From NCBI GenBank assembly GCA_025358885.1, contig JANYHW010000178.1:25757-89756 (forward strand): DNA of 64,000 bases, read 5' to 3'. Of the stretch, positions 8,554 through 18,491 are shown in pieces. The translations under genes and the position numbers were made by a program. Source of the DNA: Cytophagales bacterium (GTDB taxonomy: Bacteria > Bacteroidota > Bacteroidia > Cytophagales > Cyclobacteriaceae). Position 1 is the first letter of the stretch. Every line of letters starts with the position of its first letter. Under the pieces are notes generated by a model. That model searched no databases and had not been told where the DNA came from. It saw only the letters and a list, made by a program, of their open reading frames with translations.

Positions 8554-9549
8554 ATGAACTCCACGAATCGAAGAGAATTTATCCGTACCCTTGGCTTGGT
8601 CACCGCAAGCTCTGCATTGGGTGCCACCCTGCTCGACGCATGCGCATCAAAGTCTTCGTCTGAAAAAGCGGCAGATTCCACCACCTTGGCCACGGCCCCC
8701 AATAAGGAATTGTTCTTTAAGATTTCCCTGGCCGAATGGTCATTACACAGGGCCCTGCAGGCAAAGCAACTTGATAACCTTGACTTTCCGGCGAAAGCCA
8801 AAAACGATTTCGGAATCTCCGCAGTCGAATACGTAAATCAATTCTTCAAAGACAAGGCCAAGGATACGGGCTACCTCACTGAGCTCAAGAAGCGTTGCGA
8901 CGACAATGGTGTTACCAGTGTGTTGATCATGATCGACAGCGAGGGGTTCATGGCTGACCTGGACAACAAGAAACGCCAGCAGGCTGTGGAAAATCATTAC
9001 AAGTGGATTGACGCAGCTAAATTCCTGGGCTGTCATTCCATACGGGTCAATTGCTTTGGAGAAGGCTCAAGGGAAGAAGTGGCTAAAGCGGGAATTGAGG
9101 GACTGCACAAACTAAGTGAATACGGGCAAAGTGCAGGTATCAATGTAATCGTTGAAAATCACGGAGGAATGTCTTCCGATGGTCAGTGGCTGAGCGGGGT
9201 GATTACTGCCGTGGGGCTGCCCAACTGCGGCACTTTACCAGACTTCGGCAACTTCTGTATTCGCAGGGAGAAAGGTGACATGTGGAATTCCAAATGCGTG
9301 GAATATTATGACCGGTACAAAGGTGTAACTGAATTGATACCCTATGCCAAGGGAGTAAGTGCCAAGACGTACGATTTCGATGCCGAGGGCAATTGTGTTG
9401 AAACTGATTATGCCAAGATGCTGCCCATCGTCAAGAAGGCCGGGTACACAAACTACATAGGAATTGAGTACGAGGGTGACGGCCTTTCAGAGGAGGAGGG
9501 AATCCGGACAACGAAGCGACTCCTGGAAAAAGTGGGCATGGCGATCTAG
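8554..9549 (+). CDS. Exported sugar phosphate isomerase/epimerase-like TIM barrel (Tat signal, possible lipoprotein)
   Basis: 331 residues. The N-terminus has a twin-arginine motif (RREFIR) and a hydrophobic core ending LLDAC, so it is predicted to be exported by Tat and possibly lipidated at the Cys. The mature part is an AP-endonuclease-2/xylose-isomerase-like barrel: WSLHRAL start, IRVNCFGE mid strand, VENHGGMSS and GTLPDFGNF as likely metal-site strands, and IGIEYEGDG near the end. Relatives act as sugar isomerases or epimerases, often with unknown substrates. It stands between the flavoprotein and UbiA genes, but its periplasmic location makes membership of the PKS pathway uncertain. Confidence 0.85.
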   Translation: MNSTNRREFIRTLGLVTASSALGATLLDACASKSSSEKAADSTTLATAPNKELFFKISLAEWSLHRALQAKQLDNLDFPAKAKNDFGISAVEYVNQFFKDKAKDTGYLTELKKRCDDNGVTSVLIMIDSEGFMADLDNKKRQQAVENHYKWIDAAKFLGCHSIRVNCFGEGSREEVAKAGIEGLHKLSEYGQSAGINVIVENHGGMSSDGQWLSGVITAVGLPNCGTLPDFGNFCIRREKGDMWNSKCVEYYDRYKGVTELIPYAKGVSAKTYDFDAEGNCVETDYAKMLPIVKKAGYTNYIGIEYEGDGLSEEEGIRTTKRLLEKVGMAI

Positions 9550-9552
9550 TTT

Positions 9553-10446
9553 TCAAAAAAGGTATTCTCCAATGTGACTGATGGAGAAGAAGAGCCAGAG
9601 GAAGAATGCATTCAGACAGGTGGCAGAAATGAAATTCAGCCACATCGTGTGACTGAAGTCTGCATAATGGGGATTGTGGATGACTTTCATAAACCAGAAG
9701 CCAAAGAACAATACCACCGGGCTCAATGCAGCCATGAATGTCCAGCCATAGCGGATTTCGTAGTAGCTATTGAAATATGCCAGGAACCCTATTGTCGTAA
9801 TTGAGAAGAAAAGCGCGGCAAAATAGAATGTACCGCTGATGCCCAGAATGCGGCTAAGCGTGTTATCGCCGTGGGCCTCATCTTCTTCGTGCTGGTAGAC
9901 TTGCGTCATTGGATAATTCGCCCATAACATCAAACTGGTAAGCAGACCCGGAAGAAGAACCTTCGCCTGCAAGATGTTCTCCAAGTCGTAGTTATTGACC
10001 CCGATGTAGCACATAAGGAAAGTATATAGTCCTTGAAAAAGACCCGTAACAACCCAGCCTATTATTGGGTACTTCTTCAATCGAACAGCTGGATGACTAT
10101 ACGCCTTGGAAACAAGGCCGTAGCCGAGCAACATGCAGGAAAACAATAAGGATACTTCGAGAAATCCCAGCACGATGGCTATTGTATCCAGGCCAATTGA
10201 CATCCAGTACAATCCTTTTGTAACCGGAGGCGGGTTTTTCAGTCCTCCAATACTTTTCTCGTCTTTGTCAAAATAGCTATTGTAGCCGTTGCTTGCCGGG
10301 TAGAGGAAGAAGTGCAGCAGAATAAAGACCCAAAGCAAACTGGATTCACCGAAGTTTGGGGACACCGCCACCGCAAACAGGTATACCGGCAATAGAAAGT
10401 ATGAAAAAGAAAACCGGAGGTGAAGGAATGTAGATTTTGAAAACAT
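9553..10446 (-). CDS. UbiA family prenyltransferase
   Basis: A 297-residue polytopic membrane protein with about eight hydrophobic segments. ATG 10446 is chosen; a TTG at 10467 would add seven residues. The first Asp-rich motif is NGYNSYFDKD (residues ~53-62), which binds Mg2+-diphosphate of the prenyl donor. The second is in the loop YQHEEDEAHGDNT. UbiA enzymes attach isoprenoid chains to aromatic or other acceptors in the membrane. The gene is divergent from the type III polyketide synthase with only 50 bp between starts, so they probably share control. The natural acceptor may be the polyketide ring made by its neighbour (inference). It ends 3 bp from the convergent TIM-barrel gene. Confidence 0.9.
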   Translation of the reverse strand: MFSKSTFLHLRFSFSYFLLPVYLFAVAVSPNFGESSLLWVFILLHFFLYPASNGYNSYFDKDEKSIGGLKNPPPVTKGLYWMSIGLDTIAIVLGFLEVSLLFSCMLLGYGLVSKAYSHPAVRLKKYPIIGWVVTGLFQGLYTFLMCYIGVNNYDLENILQAKVLLPGLLTSLMLWANYPMTQVYQHEEDEAHGDNTLSRILGISGTFYFAALFFSITTIGFLAYFNSYYEIRYGWTFMAALSPVVLFFGFWFMKVIHNPHYADFSHTMWLNFISATCLNAFFLWLFFSISHIGEYLF

Positions 10447-10496
10447 CGACTGAAACTTAATCTCCAAAATAATCCTTTTTGAACTATTATTGAGAA

Positions 10497-11603
10497 ATGA
10501 GTTTTATCACTTCCATGGGCACGGCCACACCGCCGCACCAGTTGAGCCAGGCCACCATCGCCGACTTTATGACCAAAGCGATGAAATTAGGCGATGATGA
10601 TGCCCGTAAGCTACGCGTCCTTTTTCGCGCGAGTGGAATTGAAACGCGCCATACCATCCTAGAGGATTATGGCAAAACCGAAGGCTTCCAATTCTATGAA
10701 AACAGTTCAGACTTGGAACCCTTTCCTTCCACGAAACGCCGGCTTGAATTATATCACCGTCACGCGCTTGCGATTAGCCTGGAAGCAGTGCTTAGATGTT
10801 TGTCCCCCCTGACAGACCTCCGGAAGGAATCCATCACGCACCTCATTGTAGTGAGTTGCACGGGCATGTATGCACCAGGACTTGACATTGATCTCGTAAA
10901 GTCACTTGGCCTTAGTCTGCATGTTCAAAGGACGAGCATCAATTTTATGGGTTGTTACGCTGCATTCAATGCATTGAAAATCGCAGACTCAGTATGCGCG
11001 TCACAACCGGAATCGAAAGTGCTGGTGGTGTGCATTGAGTTGTGCACGATTCATTTTCAAAAGGAAAATACAGAGGACAATATGCTGGCGAATGCATTGT
11101 TTGCAGACGGTGCGGCGGCCGTACTGGTCGAGTCTTCGTTGCGACCTGGATTAAATATTCAATTGGAGAGTTTTCACGGTGAGCTTGCCATTGAAGGGGA
11201 GCATGACATGACCTGGACTGTAGGCGATATGGGTTTTGAAATGAGGTTGTCTTCCTACGTACCGGATGTGGTGGGCTCGGGCATCAAAAGCCTGACGCGG
11301 TCCTTGCTTTCCAAGATTCAAACAGACTTCTCTAACATTTCATATTTCGCCATCCATCCGGGAGGCAAAAAAATTCTTGAGGCAATTGAAAGTGAGCTGG
11401 GGCTGACAAAGGAACAAAACCGGTTTGCCTATGAAGTACTGAGGAAGTATGGCAACATGTCTTCTCCCACTGTTCTATTTGTTATTCATGCGCTCATGAA
11501 GTCACTGGGCATGGGCGATGATGGAAAAAGGATTCTCAGTTTTGCCTTCGGTCCGGGACTTACGTTGGAAAGTATGGTGTTGAAAGTTAAAAACAAACCG
11601 TGA
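10497..11603 (+). CDS. Type III polyketide synthase (chalcone/stilbene synthase family)
   Basis: 368 residues, normal length for the family. The catalytic triad is intact: Cys153 in FMGCYAA, His287 in FAIHPGG and Asn320 in KYGNMSS. VSCTGMYAPGLDIDL corresponds to the family's CoA-tunnel loop. These homodimeric cytoplasmic enzymes extend an acyl-CoA starter with malonyl-CoA and cyclise it to pyrones, resorcinols or phloroglucinols. The methyltransferase gene follows after 55 bp on the same strand, and a UbiA gene is divergent upstream. The layout recalls the Streptomyces griseus srsABC phenolic-lipid operon (PKS, methyltransferase, flavin hydroxylase), here with a prenyltransferase added. Starter unit and ring type cannot be told from sequence. 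Confidence 0.93.
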   Translation: MSFITSMGTATPPHQLSQATIADFMTKAMKLGDDDARKLRVLFRASGIETRHTILEDYGKTEGFQFYENSSDLEPFPSTKRRLELYHRHALAISLEAVLRCLSPLTDLRKESITHLIVVSCTGMYAPGLDIDLVKSLGLSLHVQRTSINFMGCYAAFNALKIADSVCASQPESKVLVVCIELCTIHFQKENTEDNMLANALFADGAAAVLVESSLRPGLNIQLESFHGELAIEGEHDMTWTVGDMGFEMRLSSYVPDVVGSGIKSLTRSLLSKIQTDFSNISYFAIHPGGKKILEAIESELGLTKEQNRFAYEVLRKYGNMSSPTVLFVIHALMKSLGMGDDGKRILSFAFGPGLTLESMVLKVKNKP

Positions 11604-11658
11604 CCACCTGGGAGTTGTAGTCGAATGTTCAAAGCATAATTCTAAAAATTGAGGGTTT

Positions 11659-12372
11659 ATGACTTCGCGGTTTGCGCAGCGTTCTGGTGAAATCGAGATC
11701 ATGGATGATCTTCAGTGCAATGGCGAAGTGGTTCACCAGACCCTGCGCGAATTGGAATTCATCAACCGGTGGCTGGGTGGAAATGCGGTGACCCTGGAGG
11801 GAATCAGGGAATTAATTAAGGGTCAGGACAAGAAATCATTTGCCATCGCCGATCTGGGTTGCGGTGGCGGAGACATGCTGAAACTGCTTGCGGAGTGGGG
11901 ACGAAAAAGCAATTTGAGTCTTCAACTCACCGGGATTGACGCCAATCCCCACATTATTGAATTCGCCAAAAGCAACTGCAGGGCCTATGGAGAGATTTCA
12001 TTTGAGACATTGGACATATTCTCGCCTGAATTTGAACGACAATCCTATGACATTGTCATGGGCACATTATTTTATCACCACTTTCAAAACGATCGACTGA
12101 TTGAATTTCTCTCGAAGCTCAGGCGACAAGTTCGAGTAGGTCTGGTGGTGAATGACATTCACCGCCATTGGCTGGCGTTTCATTCCATCCGCCTCCTTAC
12201 AAAATTTTTTTCAAAATCCGCGATGGTAAAGGTTGATGCACCCCTGTCTGTATTGCGCGCATTTAAGCGGGGAGAATTGGAAACGATTCTCCACCAGGCA
12301 GCGATATCGCCATTCAGGTTGCACTGGAAATGGGCGTTCCGCTGGCAAGTCGTTTACAGGAAGGGCCCATAA
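11659..12372 (+). CDS. Class I SAM-dependent methyltransferase
   Basis: 237 residues. SAM-binding motif I is ADLGCGGGDML (near residue 63) and is followed by the acidic strand end GIDANPHI; a motif resembling post-II/IV is DIVMGTLFYHHF. This methyltransferase-fold protein is located 55 bp downstream of the type III PKS in the same direction and is probably in its operon. In comparable clusters such enzymes O- or C-methylate the polyketide ring. The last ~70 residues are basic and aromatic-rich, compatible with membrane or lipid-substrate contact. Confidence 0.88.
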   Translation: MTSRFAQRSGEIEIMDDLQCNGEVVHQTLRELEFINRWLGGNAVTLEGIRELIKGQDKKSFAIADLGCGGGDMLKLLAEWGRKSNLSLQLTGIDANPHIIEFAKSNCRAYGEISFETLDIFSPEFERQSYDIVMGTLFYHHFQNDRLIEFLSKLRRQVRVGLVVNDIHRHWLAFHSIRLLTKFFSKSAMVKVDAPLSVLRAFKRGELETILHQAAISPFRLHWKWAFRWQVVYRKGP

Positions 12373-12427
12373 GCCCGATCTTTGGCACAGTTTTTCGTAA
12401 TTTTGATCTGAGTCAATTAACTCCATT

Positions 12428-12967
12428 ATGAAAACAAAGCTCTTTGCTATATCAATCGTGTTGGTCCTTGCCGGATGTGCTTCTGGTCCTTTTGGAAAGA
12501 AGGTCAACGAGCCCTTCCAGGGATCTGCCTATGAGTCAAACAACCGCTTCTTCCGTGGTACGGGAAAAGGAGAAAGCTCTTCGGATAACATCGCGCGCGG
12601 TAAAGCCGACATTGAAGCAAAATCCGTTCTCGGGAGTCAGGTCAATGTCACCATGAAGCAGGTGGCTGACAACTATCAGGGGCAAACCGAAAATGAACGT
12701 GGCGCCGATGTGGCCGAAAAATTTCAGAGCCTTTCACGTGAAGTGGTGAACACGGATCTGGCCGATCTTAGTAAAATCGGTGAAAAGAAATATTACGATC
12801 AAAAGCAAAACAAGTATACGGTATTCATCGCCTACGAAATCAAGAAGAACGCCATGTTTCGTTATATGAAAAAGCAGGCGAAGACAGACCAAACCATCAA
12901 TGAACGGCAGCAAGATCTTATTCAGAAGATACTGGATGAGGAATTGAAAAAGACGGGAGAGAACTAA
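12428..12967 (+). CDS. LPP20-like lipoprotein
   Basis: 179 residues with a lipoprotein signal (VLVLAGCAS, lipidation Cys ~17-18). The mature part begins RFFRGTGKGES and continues through a helical, charged region to YTVFIAYEIKK, which is the LPP20 pattern (an alpha/beta domain named after a Helicobacter lipoprotein). Function is unknown; family members are outer-membrane or periplasmic lipoproteins. It begins 55 bp after the methyltransferase in the same direction, but its content does not tie it to the PKS pathway. It is convergent with prfA, 16 bp away. Confidence 0.8.
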   Translation: MKTKLFAISIVLVLAGCASGPFGKKVNEPFQGSAYESNNRFFRGTGKGESSSDNIARGKADIEAKSVLGSQVNVTMKQVADNYQGQTENERGADVAEKFQSLSREVVNTDLADLSKIGEKKYYDQKQNKYTVFIAYEIKKNAMFRYMKKQAKTDQTINERQQDLIQKILDEELKKTGEN

Positions 12968-12983
12968 TCAATTTAGTTTCAAA

Positions 12984-14048
12984 TTAATTTCCGGCCATCT
13001 TCTCTGCTGTCTCCGCTATCTTCAATTGATTGATGAATTCGTCCACTTCCCCATTCATGATCGCGGGCAGGTTGTGTTGGGTAAACCCAATGCGGTGGTC
13101 GGTTACCCGACTTTGGGGATAGTTGTATGTCCTTATCTTTTCGGAACGGTCACCACTGCGAACCTGTGAACGGCGTGAGGCTCCAATTTCATTGTTTTGC
13201 TTCTCCACTTCCATTTCATAGAGCTTGGCACGCAACATCTGCAAAGCCCTTTCGCGGTTAGCGTGCTGTGATCGCTCCACCTGGCAAGTGATTACAATGC
13301 CGGTCGGCTTGTGCGTCAGCTGTACCTTCGTTTCTACCTTGTTCACATTCTGTCCACCGGCGCCGCTGCTGCGGGCGGTTTGATATTCAAGGTCAGCCGG
13401 ATTAATGGTTACATCCACTTCCTCCGCTTCCGGAAGAACAACAACCGAGGCCGCAGAGGTGTGGACCCTTCCTTGCTGCTCCGTTTCAGGGACTCGCTGC
13501 ACACGGTGTACCCCCGACTCGTATTTGAATATCCCGTACGCCCCTGAACCTTCCACCAGGCTGATCACTTCCTTGTATCCACCGGCCGTGCCCTCTGTCA
13601 CATCCATGACCGTCATCTTTAGTCCCTTGCGGTCACAAAACCTTTGATACATTCGCCACAGGTCTCCAGCAAAAATAGCAGCCTCATCACCGCCCGTTCC
13701 GGCACGTATTTCAAGGATGCAGTTCCTGTCGTCATTGGGGTCTTTGGGCATAAGGAGTTCTTTAATCTCCTCTTCGGCGGCATCTTTTCGTGGATTCAAT
13801 TCGTCCAGCTCCATTTTTGCCAGCTCCCGCATTTCGGGATCTTTCTCCGTCTCCAGGACCTCCTTCGCATGCTCCAGGCCTTCCAGCAAGGTGCGGTAGC
13901 CCTTGTATTTGACGACCACCTTTTCGAGGTCACGGTATTCTTTGCTCAATTGGGCAAATTTCTTCATGTCCGACACTACACCCGGCTGGCTCAGCAACTG
14001 TCCCACTTCCTCAAAGCGATGGTTGATTTCTTCAAGTTTCTCGATCAT
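12984..14048 (-). CDS. prfA: Peptide chain release factor 1
   Basis: 354 residues. RF1 reads UAA and UAG stop codons and triggers hydrolysis of peptidyl-tRNA. The anticodon-like tripeptide is of RF1 PxT type (Pro-Glu-Thr, residues 187-189, where most RF1s have PAT or PVT), and the catalytic GGQ is at 231-233 inside [11 protein letters not shown]. The N-terminal coiled domain and C-terminal [11 protein letters not shown] are typical. The gene stands alone; an exact TAACTTTG element lies 16 bp upstream of its ATG. RF1 competence on UAG is relevant to the in-frame TAG in the large gene at 21.4-25.8 kb. Confidence 0.97.
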   Translation of the reverse strand: MIEKLEEINHRFEEVGQLLSQPGVVSDMKKFAQLSKEYRDLEKVVVKYKGYRTLLEGLEHAKEVLETEKDPEMRELAKMELDELNPRKDAAEEEIKELLMPKDPNDDRNCILEIRAGTGGDEAAIFAGDLWRMYQRFCDRKGLKMTVMDVTEGTAGGYKEVISLVEGSGAYGIFKYESGVHRVQRVPETEQQGRVHTSAASVVVLPEAEEVDVTINPADLEYQTARSSGAGGQNVNKVETKVQLTHKPTGIVITCQVERSQHANRERALQMLRAKLYEMEVEKQNNEIGASRRSQVRSGDRSEKIRTYNYPQSRVTDHRIGFTQHNLPAIMNGEVDEFINQLKIAETAEKMAGN

Positions 14049-14064
14049 ATTCTAAAAGCGGGGA

Positions 14065-14072
14065 CAAAGTTA
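14065..14072 (-). promoter_or_regulatory. Putative -7 promoter element of prfA
   Basis: On the minus strand this reads TAACTTTG, an exact match to the Bacteroidota -7 consensus TAnnTTTG, 16 bases before the prfA start codon. No clear -33 TTTG is present at the expected spacing. Confidence 0.4.
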
Positions 14073-14216
14073 TAAATTCGAGAGAAGTATTTAGGGGCTT
14101 AGTAGACTAAGGACCTTGGATTAAAGTCCATTTGGAAACAGCCCGATAAACCACGGCCAGGAGACAGTTTGAATGCCACTGATTCGGCAGTAGATTTGAA
14201 AGGAATTTCAATTCCT

Positions 14217-14702
14217 ATGAGAAGACTTCTTATTCTGGCAATCATTGCATGCAGTTGCACAGGGAAACTCAGCGATGAACAACGCCAAAAGCTCCACGAA
14301 GGAATGGCAACCCAGGACATCAAAAGAGTTTCAGAAGCTGATCTGATGGAGGCGGCATGGACGTATGCACGAGCCGTGATAGCCGATGTCGAAAAGGCGG
14401 ACCTCTATTTGCGTTCAAAATCCAAAATCGATTCCATTGCCGCGGCGCGTCATGTCCGGATCTATTCCCTGATCCCCGCTGACTCAGCCCTGAGAGAAAT
14501 TGAGAGACAGTTGGTGGATGCATACATCACCGGGGCAGATGTGGGAAGCGTAGGCGACAACATTCAGAAAGTGGGCGAAGATTCACTTCTGTTCACCAAA
14601 CCAGTATTCAGTAATCATCCCGATGGATCTCAGCAGTTCAGTCATGCCATTGGAATCAAGATGGCGAGAAAGACAATTGTGCTTTCCATGCCCACACCCT
14701 GA
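14217..14702 (+). CDS. Putative exported lipoprotein, function unknown
   Basis: 161 residues from ATG 14217, chosen because it starts a short lipoprotein-type leader (MRRLLILAIIACSCTG); an upstream in-frame start at 14169 adds non-leader sequence. The mature part is mostly helical and ends in a conserved-looking block, FTKPVFSNHPDGSQQFSHAIGIKM, then a hydrophobic strand. I do not recognise a named domain with certainty. The downstream 5-oxoprolinase gene starts 21 bp later in the same direction, suggesting co-transcription. Confidence 0.7.
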   Translation: MRRLLILAIIACSCTGKLSDEQRQKLHEGMATQDIKRVSEADLMEAAWTYARAVIADVEKADLYLRSKSKIDSIAAARHVRIYSLIPADSALREIERQLVDAYITGADVGSVGDNIQKVGEDSLLFTKPVFSNHPDGSQQFSHAIGIKMARKTIVLSMPTP

Positions 14703-14723
14703 CCTTTATCCTGCCATTCATCC

Positions 14724-17700
14724 ATGACCACACCCACATCCTGGCAGCTCTGGATAGACACCGGGGGCACTTTTACCGATTGCATTGCCCGCAATCCTGC
14801 GGGTGAATTGAAGAGACTAAAGGTACTTAGTAGTAGTGTCCTTCGTGGAATGACGGTCAGCCGAATCGGTGACCGTATTATTCAGGCTGATATACTGTGG
14901 CCGGTGACGCAGGACATATTCAGAGGCTTTGAATTTCGCCTTGTTGGAAAATCTTTAGCCTGTAATATCGAAAGGGTTGACCTCGACAAAAATTACATTC
15001 ATCTTCAACAGTCGATGCCCTACGACATAGAGGGTGTTGCATTTGAAATAACTTCCCATGAAGAGGTGCCCGTGCTTGCCGCCCGGTTGCTCACGGCCAC
15101 TCCCCTGCACAAACTCTTCCCTCCGCTTGAAATGAAATTGGGTTCCACCCGGGGCACCAATGCCATCCTTGAACGCAAGGGTGCCAGAACTGCATTTCTG
15201 GTCACCAAAGGATTCAAGGACTTGCTGCTCATTGGCAACCAACAACGACACAATCTATTTGCGCTTCAGGTTATAAAACCCATTCCCTTGTATGATTTGG
15301 TACTGGAAGTCGATGAGCGAATTGAAGCTGATGGAAAAATTCTGCATCCATTGACAGACTCCACCATCGGGCAATTGGTAAAAGAATTAAGAAAAAGAAA
15401 AATAGAATCCATTGCCATCGCGCTGTTGAATAGTTATAAAAATCCACTGCATGAAAAGGCGTTGGCAAGTGGTCTCGCTGCTCATGGCTTCCATCACATT
15501 TCGATTTCTTCTGAACTTTCTTCACAAATCAAGATCCTGCCGCGTGCAGAAACTGCTGTTGCCAATGCCTACCTGGATCCTATTATCCGCACCTATGTAT
15601 CCGGCATCCAACATGGGCTTTCCGGTGCCGGTTTAAAGGTGATGACCAGCGCAGGAAGCCTTGTGCGGTCGGATTCATTTTTTCCAAAAGACAGCCTGCT
15701 CAGTGGCCCTGCGGGCGGCGTGGTGGGTGCAGCACACCAGGCAAAGCAATCAGGAATTAACAAGATTATTGGTTTCGATATGGGAGGCACCAGCACCGAT
15801 GTTTCGCTATTTGATGATCGCTTTGATTACCGGTTTGAATCACGTGTCGGCAATTTCAAAATTCTTTCACCTTCCCTTGCCATTGAAACCATCGCCGCCG
15901 GAGGTGGATCCATTTGTGATTTTGATGGTCATCGATTTATCGTCGGGCCGCACAGTGCCGGAGCATCCCCGGGTCCGGCTTGTTATGGTGCCGGTGGACC
16001 GCTTACCATTACGGATGTGAATGTATTACTCGGTCGCGTGGATCCTGAATATTTTGCCATTCCTATAGATGTGCAAAAATCCAGTGATGCACTTCAGCTT
16101 TTGTTAAAGAAAGTAAAAAAGTTGACAGGCCTAACCTCTGTGGCCTCAACGGTCCTGAACTCATTAATCCAAATTGCCAATGAGAAGATGGCAGAGGCCA
16201 TCAAGAAGATCTCGGTTCAGCAAGGCCACGACCCGAGGGCATTCACCTTGTTAAGTTTTGGTGGGGCCGGCGGTCAGCATGCTTGCGCACTGGCTGAAAT
16301 ACTTGATATGAAGCAGGTGCTGGTACCCTATGATGCAGGCCTCCTCAGTGCTCATGGGATAGGGCATGCTTCCATTGAACGTTTCGAAGAAAAATTGATC
16401 CTTCAATCATGGAAAATATTTTCATTGGATTTGACCAAGGAGTTACAGGCACTTTTTAACCATGCGAAATCCAGGTTGCTGGCTGAAAATATTCCTGGCA
16501 GCGAAATTCAATGGAAAAAATCACTGCTGTTTCTCCGCTTTGCAGGACAGGACAGTTCGCTGGAAATCGAATATACCCGGGGCTTGTCCGTGCTGAATGA
16601 ATTCAGAAAAAAGTATGTCTCCATTTTTGGCCACTGGATTGAGCGCGAAGTGGAAGTTGAGTCAGTAAAAATCATCGCTTCTATTGAGCCACAGGTGACA
16701 AGAAGGTCAAGTACCCCGATAAAAAAGTACAGGCCTATCCCTGACAAATCAATGTGGATCACCTCTCATGGGAGCAGGAAGAAAGGGAATGTGTATCGGT
16801 GGGAAGAACTGAGGGCGGGAGCAGAAATTGCGGGTCCTTCATTGGTGATCAGCGGAAATTCCACAACGTATGTGGAGCAACACTGGAGATTAGCTCTTGA
16901 CGCATCAAACAATGCACACCTTATCAGGGAACAAAAGCGGCGAGTCAATACCAAACATAGCAAAGCCGCATTGCTCGAGTTATTCACGAATCGCTTCACC
17001 GCTCTTGCCCAGGAAATGGGAGCGCTTTTGCAACGAACTTCCTTTTCTGTTAATGTAAAGGAGCGATTGGATTTTTCCTGTGCGGTGCTGGACCCTGATG
17101 GCTTTCTTGTGGTAAACGCGCCGCACATTCCGGTCCACCTGGGCAGCCTTGGTGTTTGCGTGCGCGAAGTACGCAAGGAAATTGAAATGAAAGCAGGGGA
17201 TGTCATAGTAACCAACCATCCGGCGTTCGGGGGATCACATCTCCCGGATGTTACCTTGATCAAGCCGGTGTACTTTAAGAAGAAGTTGATAGGATACGTG
17301 GCCAACCGCGCGCATCATGCCGAAATCGGTGGAAAAAAACCTGGCTCCATGCCGGCCGATGCTGCCACATTGGAGGAAGAGGGTGTCATTATTGCACCTG
17401 TGTATCTTGTAAGGCGCGGTGTTGCCCAATGGGATAACCTACGGGACATTTTGCAGAATACTAAGTATCCTACAAGATCGCTGGAGGAGAATCTCGCCGA
17501 CCTAAATGCCGCCCTTGCTGCTGTAAATCTTGGGGAATACGGACTCCAGGAGCTCTGTCAATTGCATGGAGACAAGACCGTAGTTCTGCATATGCGGGCA
17601 TTGAGGGAATATGCTGCTTCACTGTTGAAGACAAAAATCAAATCACTCTCAAAGAATTCATTTGATGCAATTGAGAGACTGGATGATGGATCTGTTCTCC

Positions 17701-18479
17701 GTGTGAGCATTACCCGGAAGCGCGACCGATTGAAGTTTGATTTTACCGGGTCAGCCCCAAAACATCCCGGAAATCTGAATGCCACGAAAGCCATTGTTCA
17801 AAGTGTTGTGCTGTATTCCCTGAGGCTACTTGTCGACCATCCATTGCCCATGAATGAAGGGTTGATGGAGCCAGTAGAAATCATTTTACCCAATGGACTC
17901 CTCAACCCGGATTTTACAATGACTCCATTACCCGCGGTCGTCGGAGGCAATACGGAAGTAAGTCAAAGGTTGACAGACACCATCCTGAAAGCATTGGGCT
18001 TAGTTGCTTGCAGTCAGGGAACGATGAACAATTTCCTGTTTGGCAGCGAGAAGTTTGGATACTATGAAACCATTTGCGGGGGCACCGGCGCCGGGAAAGG
18101 ATTTAATGGCACCGATGCTGTCCATCAACACATGACAAACACGCGAATAACCGACCCTGAGATCATGGAACTCCGCTACCCTGTTCGGCTCAACCGGTTT
18201 GAGATACGCAAAGGATCCGGAGGTAAAGGCAAATGGCATGGCGGAGAAGGGATCGAGCGTGAGATATTATTTAAAGAACAACTGGAGATCAACCTGCTTA
18301 CGCAACACCGAAAGGAAAAACCTTATGGAATGAATGGTGGGGGTCCCGGGAAAGTTGGTGAGCAGATCATCATGCGCAAGAATGGCAAGAAGGAAACATT
18401 GAAAGGAATGGATAGCGGCACCGTAAATCCTGAAGACAGGTTGATTATCAAAACACCCGGGGGTGGAGGGTGGGGTTAG
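14724..18479 (+). CDS. Fused hydantoinase/5-oxoprolinase (HyuA-HyuB)
   Basis: 1251 residues, the length of fused 5-oxoprolinases. The first half is HyuA-like, an ATP-binding ASKHA fold: WIDTGGTFTDCI at residue ~10, IGFDMGGTSTDVS in the middle and SAGASPGPACYGAGG. The second half, from about residue 735, is HyuB-like: QRTSFSVNVKERLDFSCA, VTNHPAFGGSHLPD and a Gly-rich C-terminus. Fused enzymes hydrolyse 5-oxo-L-proline to glutamate with ATP, a damage-repair and glutathione-turnover step; related enzymes act on hydantoins. An insert of ~90 residues follows the first phosphate-binding motif before the next family block, as in other Bacteroidota versions. The exact substrate is inferred from architecture only. 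Confidence 0.9.
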   Translation: MTTPTSWQLWIDTGGTFTDCIARNPAGELKRLKVLSSSVLRGMTVSRIGDRIIQADILWPVTQDIFRGFEFRLVGKSLACNIERVDLDKNYIHLQQSMPYDIEGVAFEITSHEEVPVLAARLLTATPLHKLFPPLEMKLGSTRGTNAILERKGARTAFLVTKGFKDLLLIGNQQRHNLFALQVIKPIPLYDLVLEVDERIEADGKILHPLTDSTIGQLVKELRKRKIESIAIALLNSYKNPLHEKALASGLAAHGFHHISISSELSSQIKILPRAETAVANAYLDPIIRTYVSGIQHGLSGAGLKVMTSAGSLVRSDSFFPKDSLLSGPAGGVVGAAHQAKQSGINKIIGFDMGGTSTDVSLFDDRFDYRFESRVGNFKILSPSLAIETIAAGGGSICDFDGHRFIVGPHSAGASPGPACYGAGGPLTITDVNVLLGRVDPEYFAIPIDVQKSSDALQLLLKKVKKLTGLTSVASTVLNSLIQIANEKMAEAIKKISVQQGHDPRAFTLLSFGGAGGQHACALAEILDMKQVLVPYDAGLLSAHGIGHASIERFEEKLILQSWKIFSLDLTKELQALFNHAKSRLLAENIPGSEIQWKKSLLFLRFAGQDSSLEIEYTRGLSVLNEFRKKYVSIFGHWIEREVEVESVKIIASIEPQVTRRSSTPIKKYRPIPDKSMWITSHGSRKKGNVYRWEELRAGAEIAGPSLVISGNSTTYVEQHWRLALDASNNAHLIREQKRRVNTKHSKAALLELFTNRFTALAQEMGALLQRTSFSVNVKERLDFSCAVLDPDGFLVVNAPHIPVHLGSLGVCVREVRKEIEMKAGDVIVTNHPAFGGSHLPDVTLIKPVYFKKKLIGYVANRAHHAEIGGKKPGSMPADAATLEEEGVIIAPVYLVRRGVAQWDNLRDILQNTKYPTRSLEENLADLNAALAAVNLGEYGLQELCQLHGDKTVVLHMRALREYAASLLKTKIKSLSKNSFDAIERLDDGSVLRVSITRKRDRLKFDFTGSAPKHPGNLNATKAIVQSVVLYSLRLLVDHPLPMNEGLMEPVEIILPNGLLNPDFTMTPLPAVVGGNTEVSQRLTDTILKALGLVACSQGTMNNFLFGSEKFGYYETICGGTGAGKGFNGTDAVHQHMTNTRITDPEIMELRYPVRLNRFEIRKGSGGKGKWHGGEGIEREILFKEQLEINLLTQHRKEKPYGMNGGGPGKVGEQIIMRKNGKKETLKGMDSGTVNPEDRLIIKTPGGGGWG

Positions 18480-18491
18480 CAACGGCAAACT

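Noticed and set aside
16766-17305. 179-codon minus-strand frame inside the 5-oxoprolinase gene
   Set aside because: The opposite strand encodes the conserved HyuB domain; no coding signal beyond an open frame.
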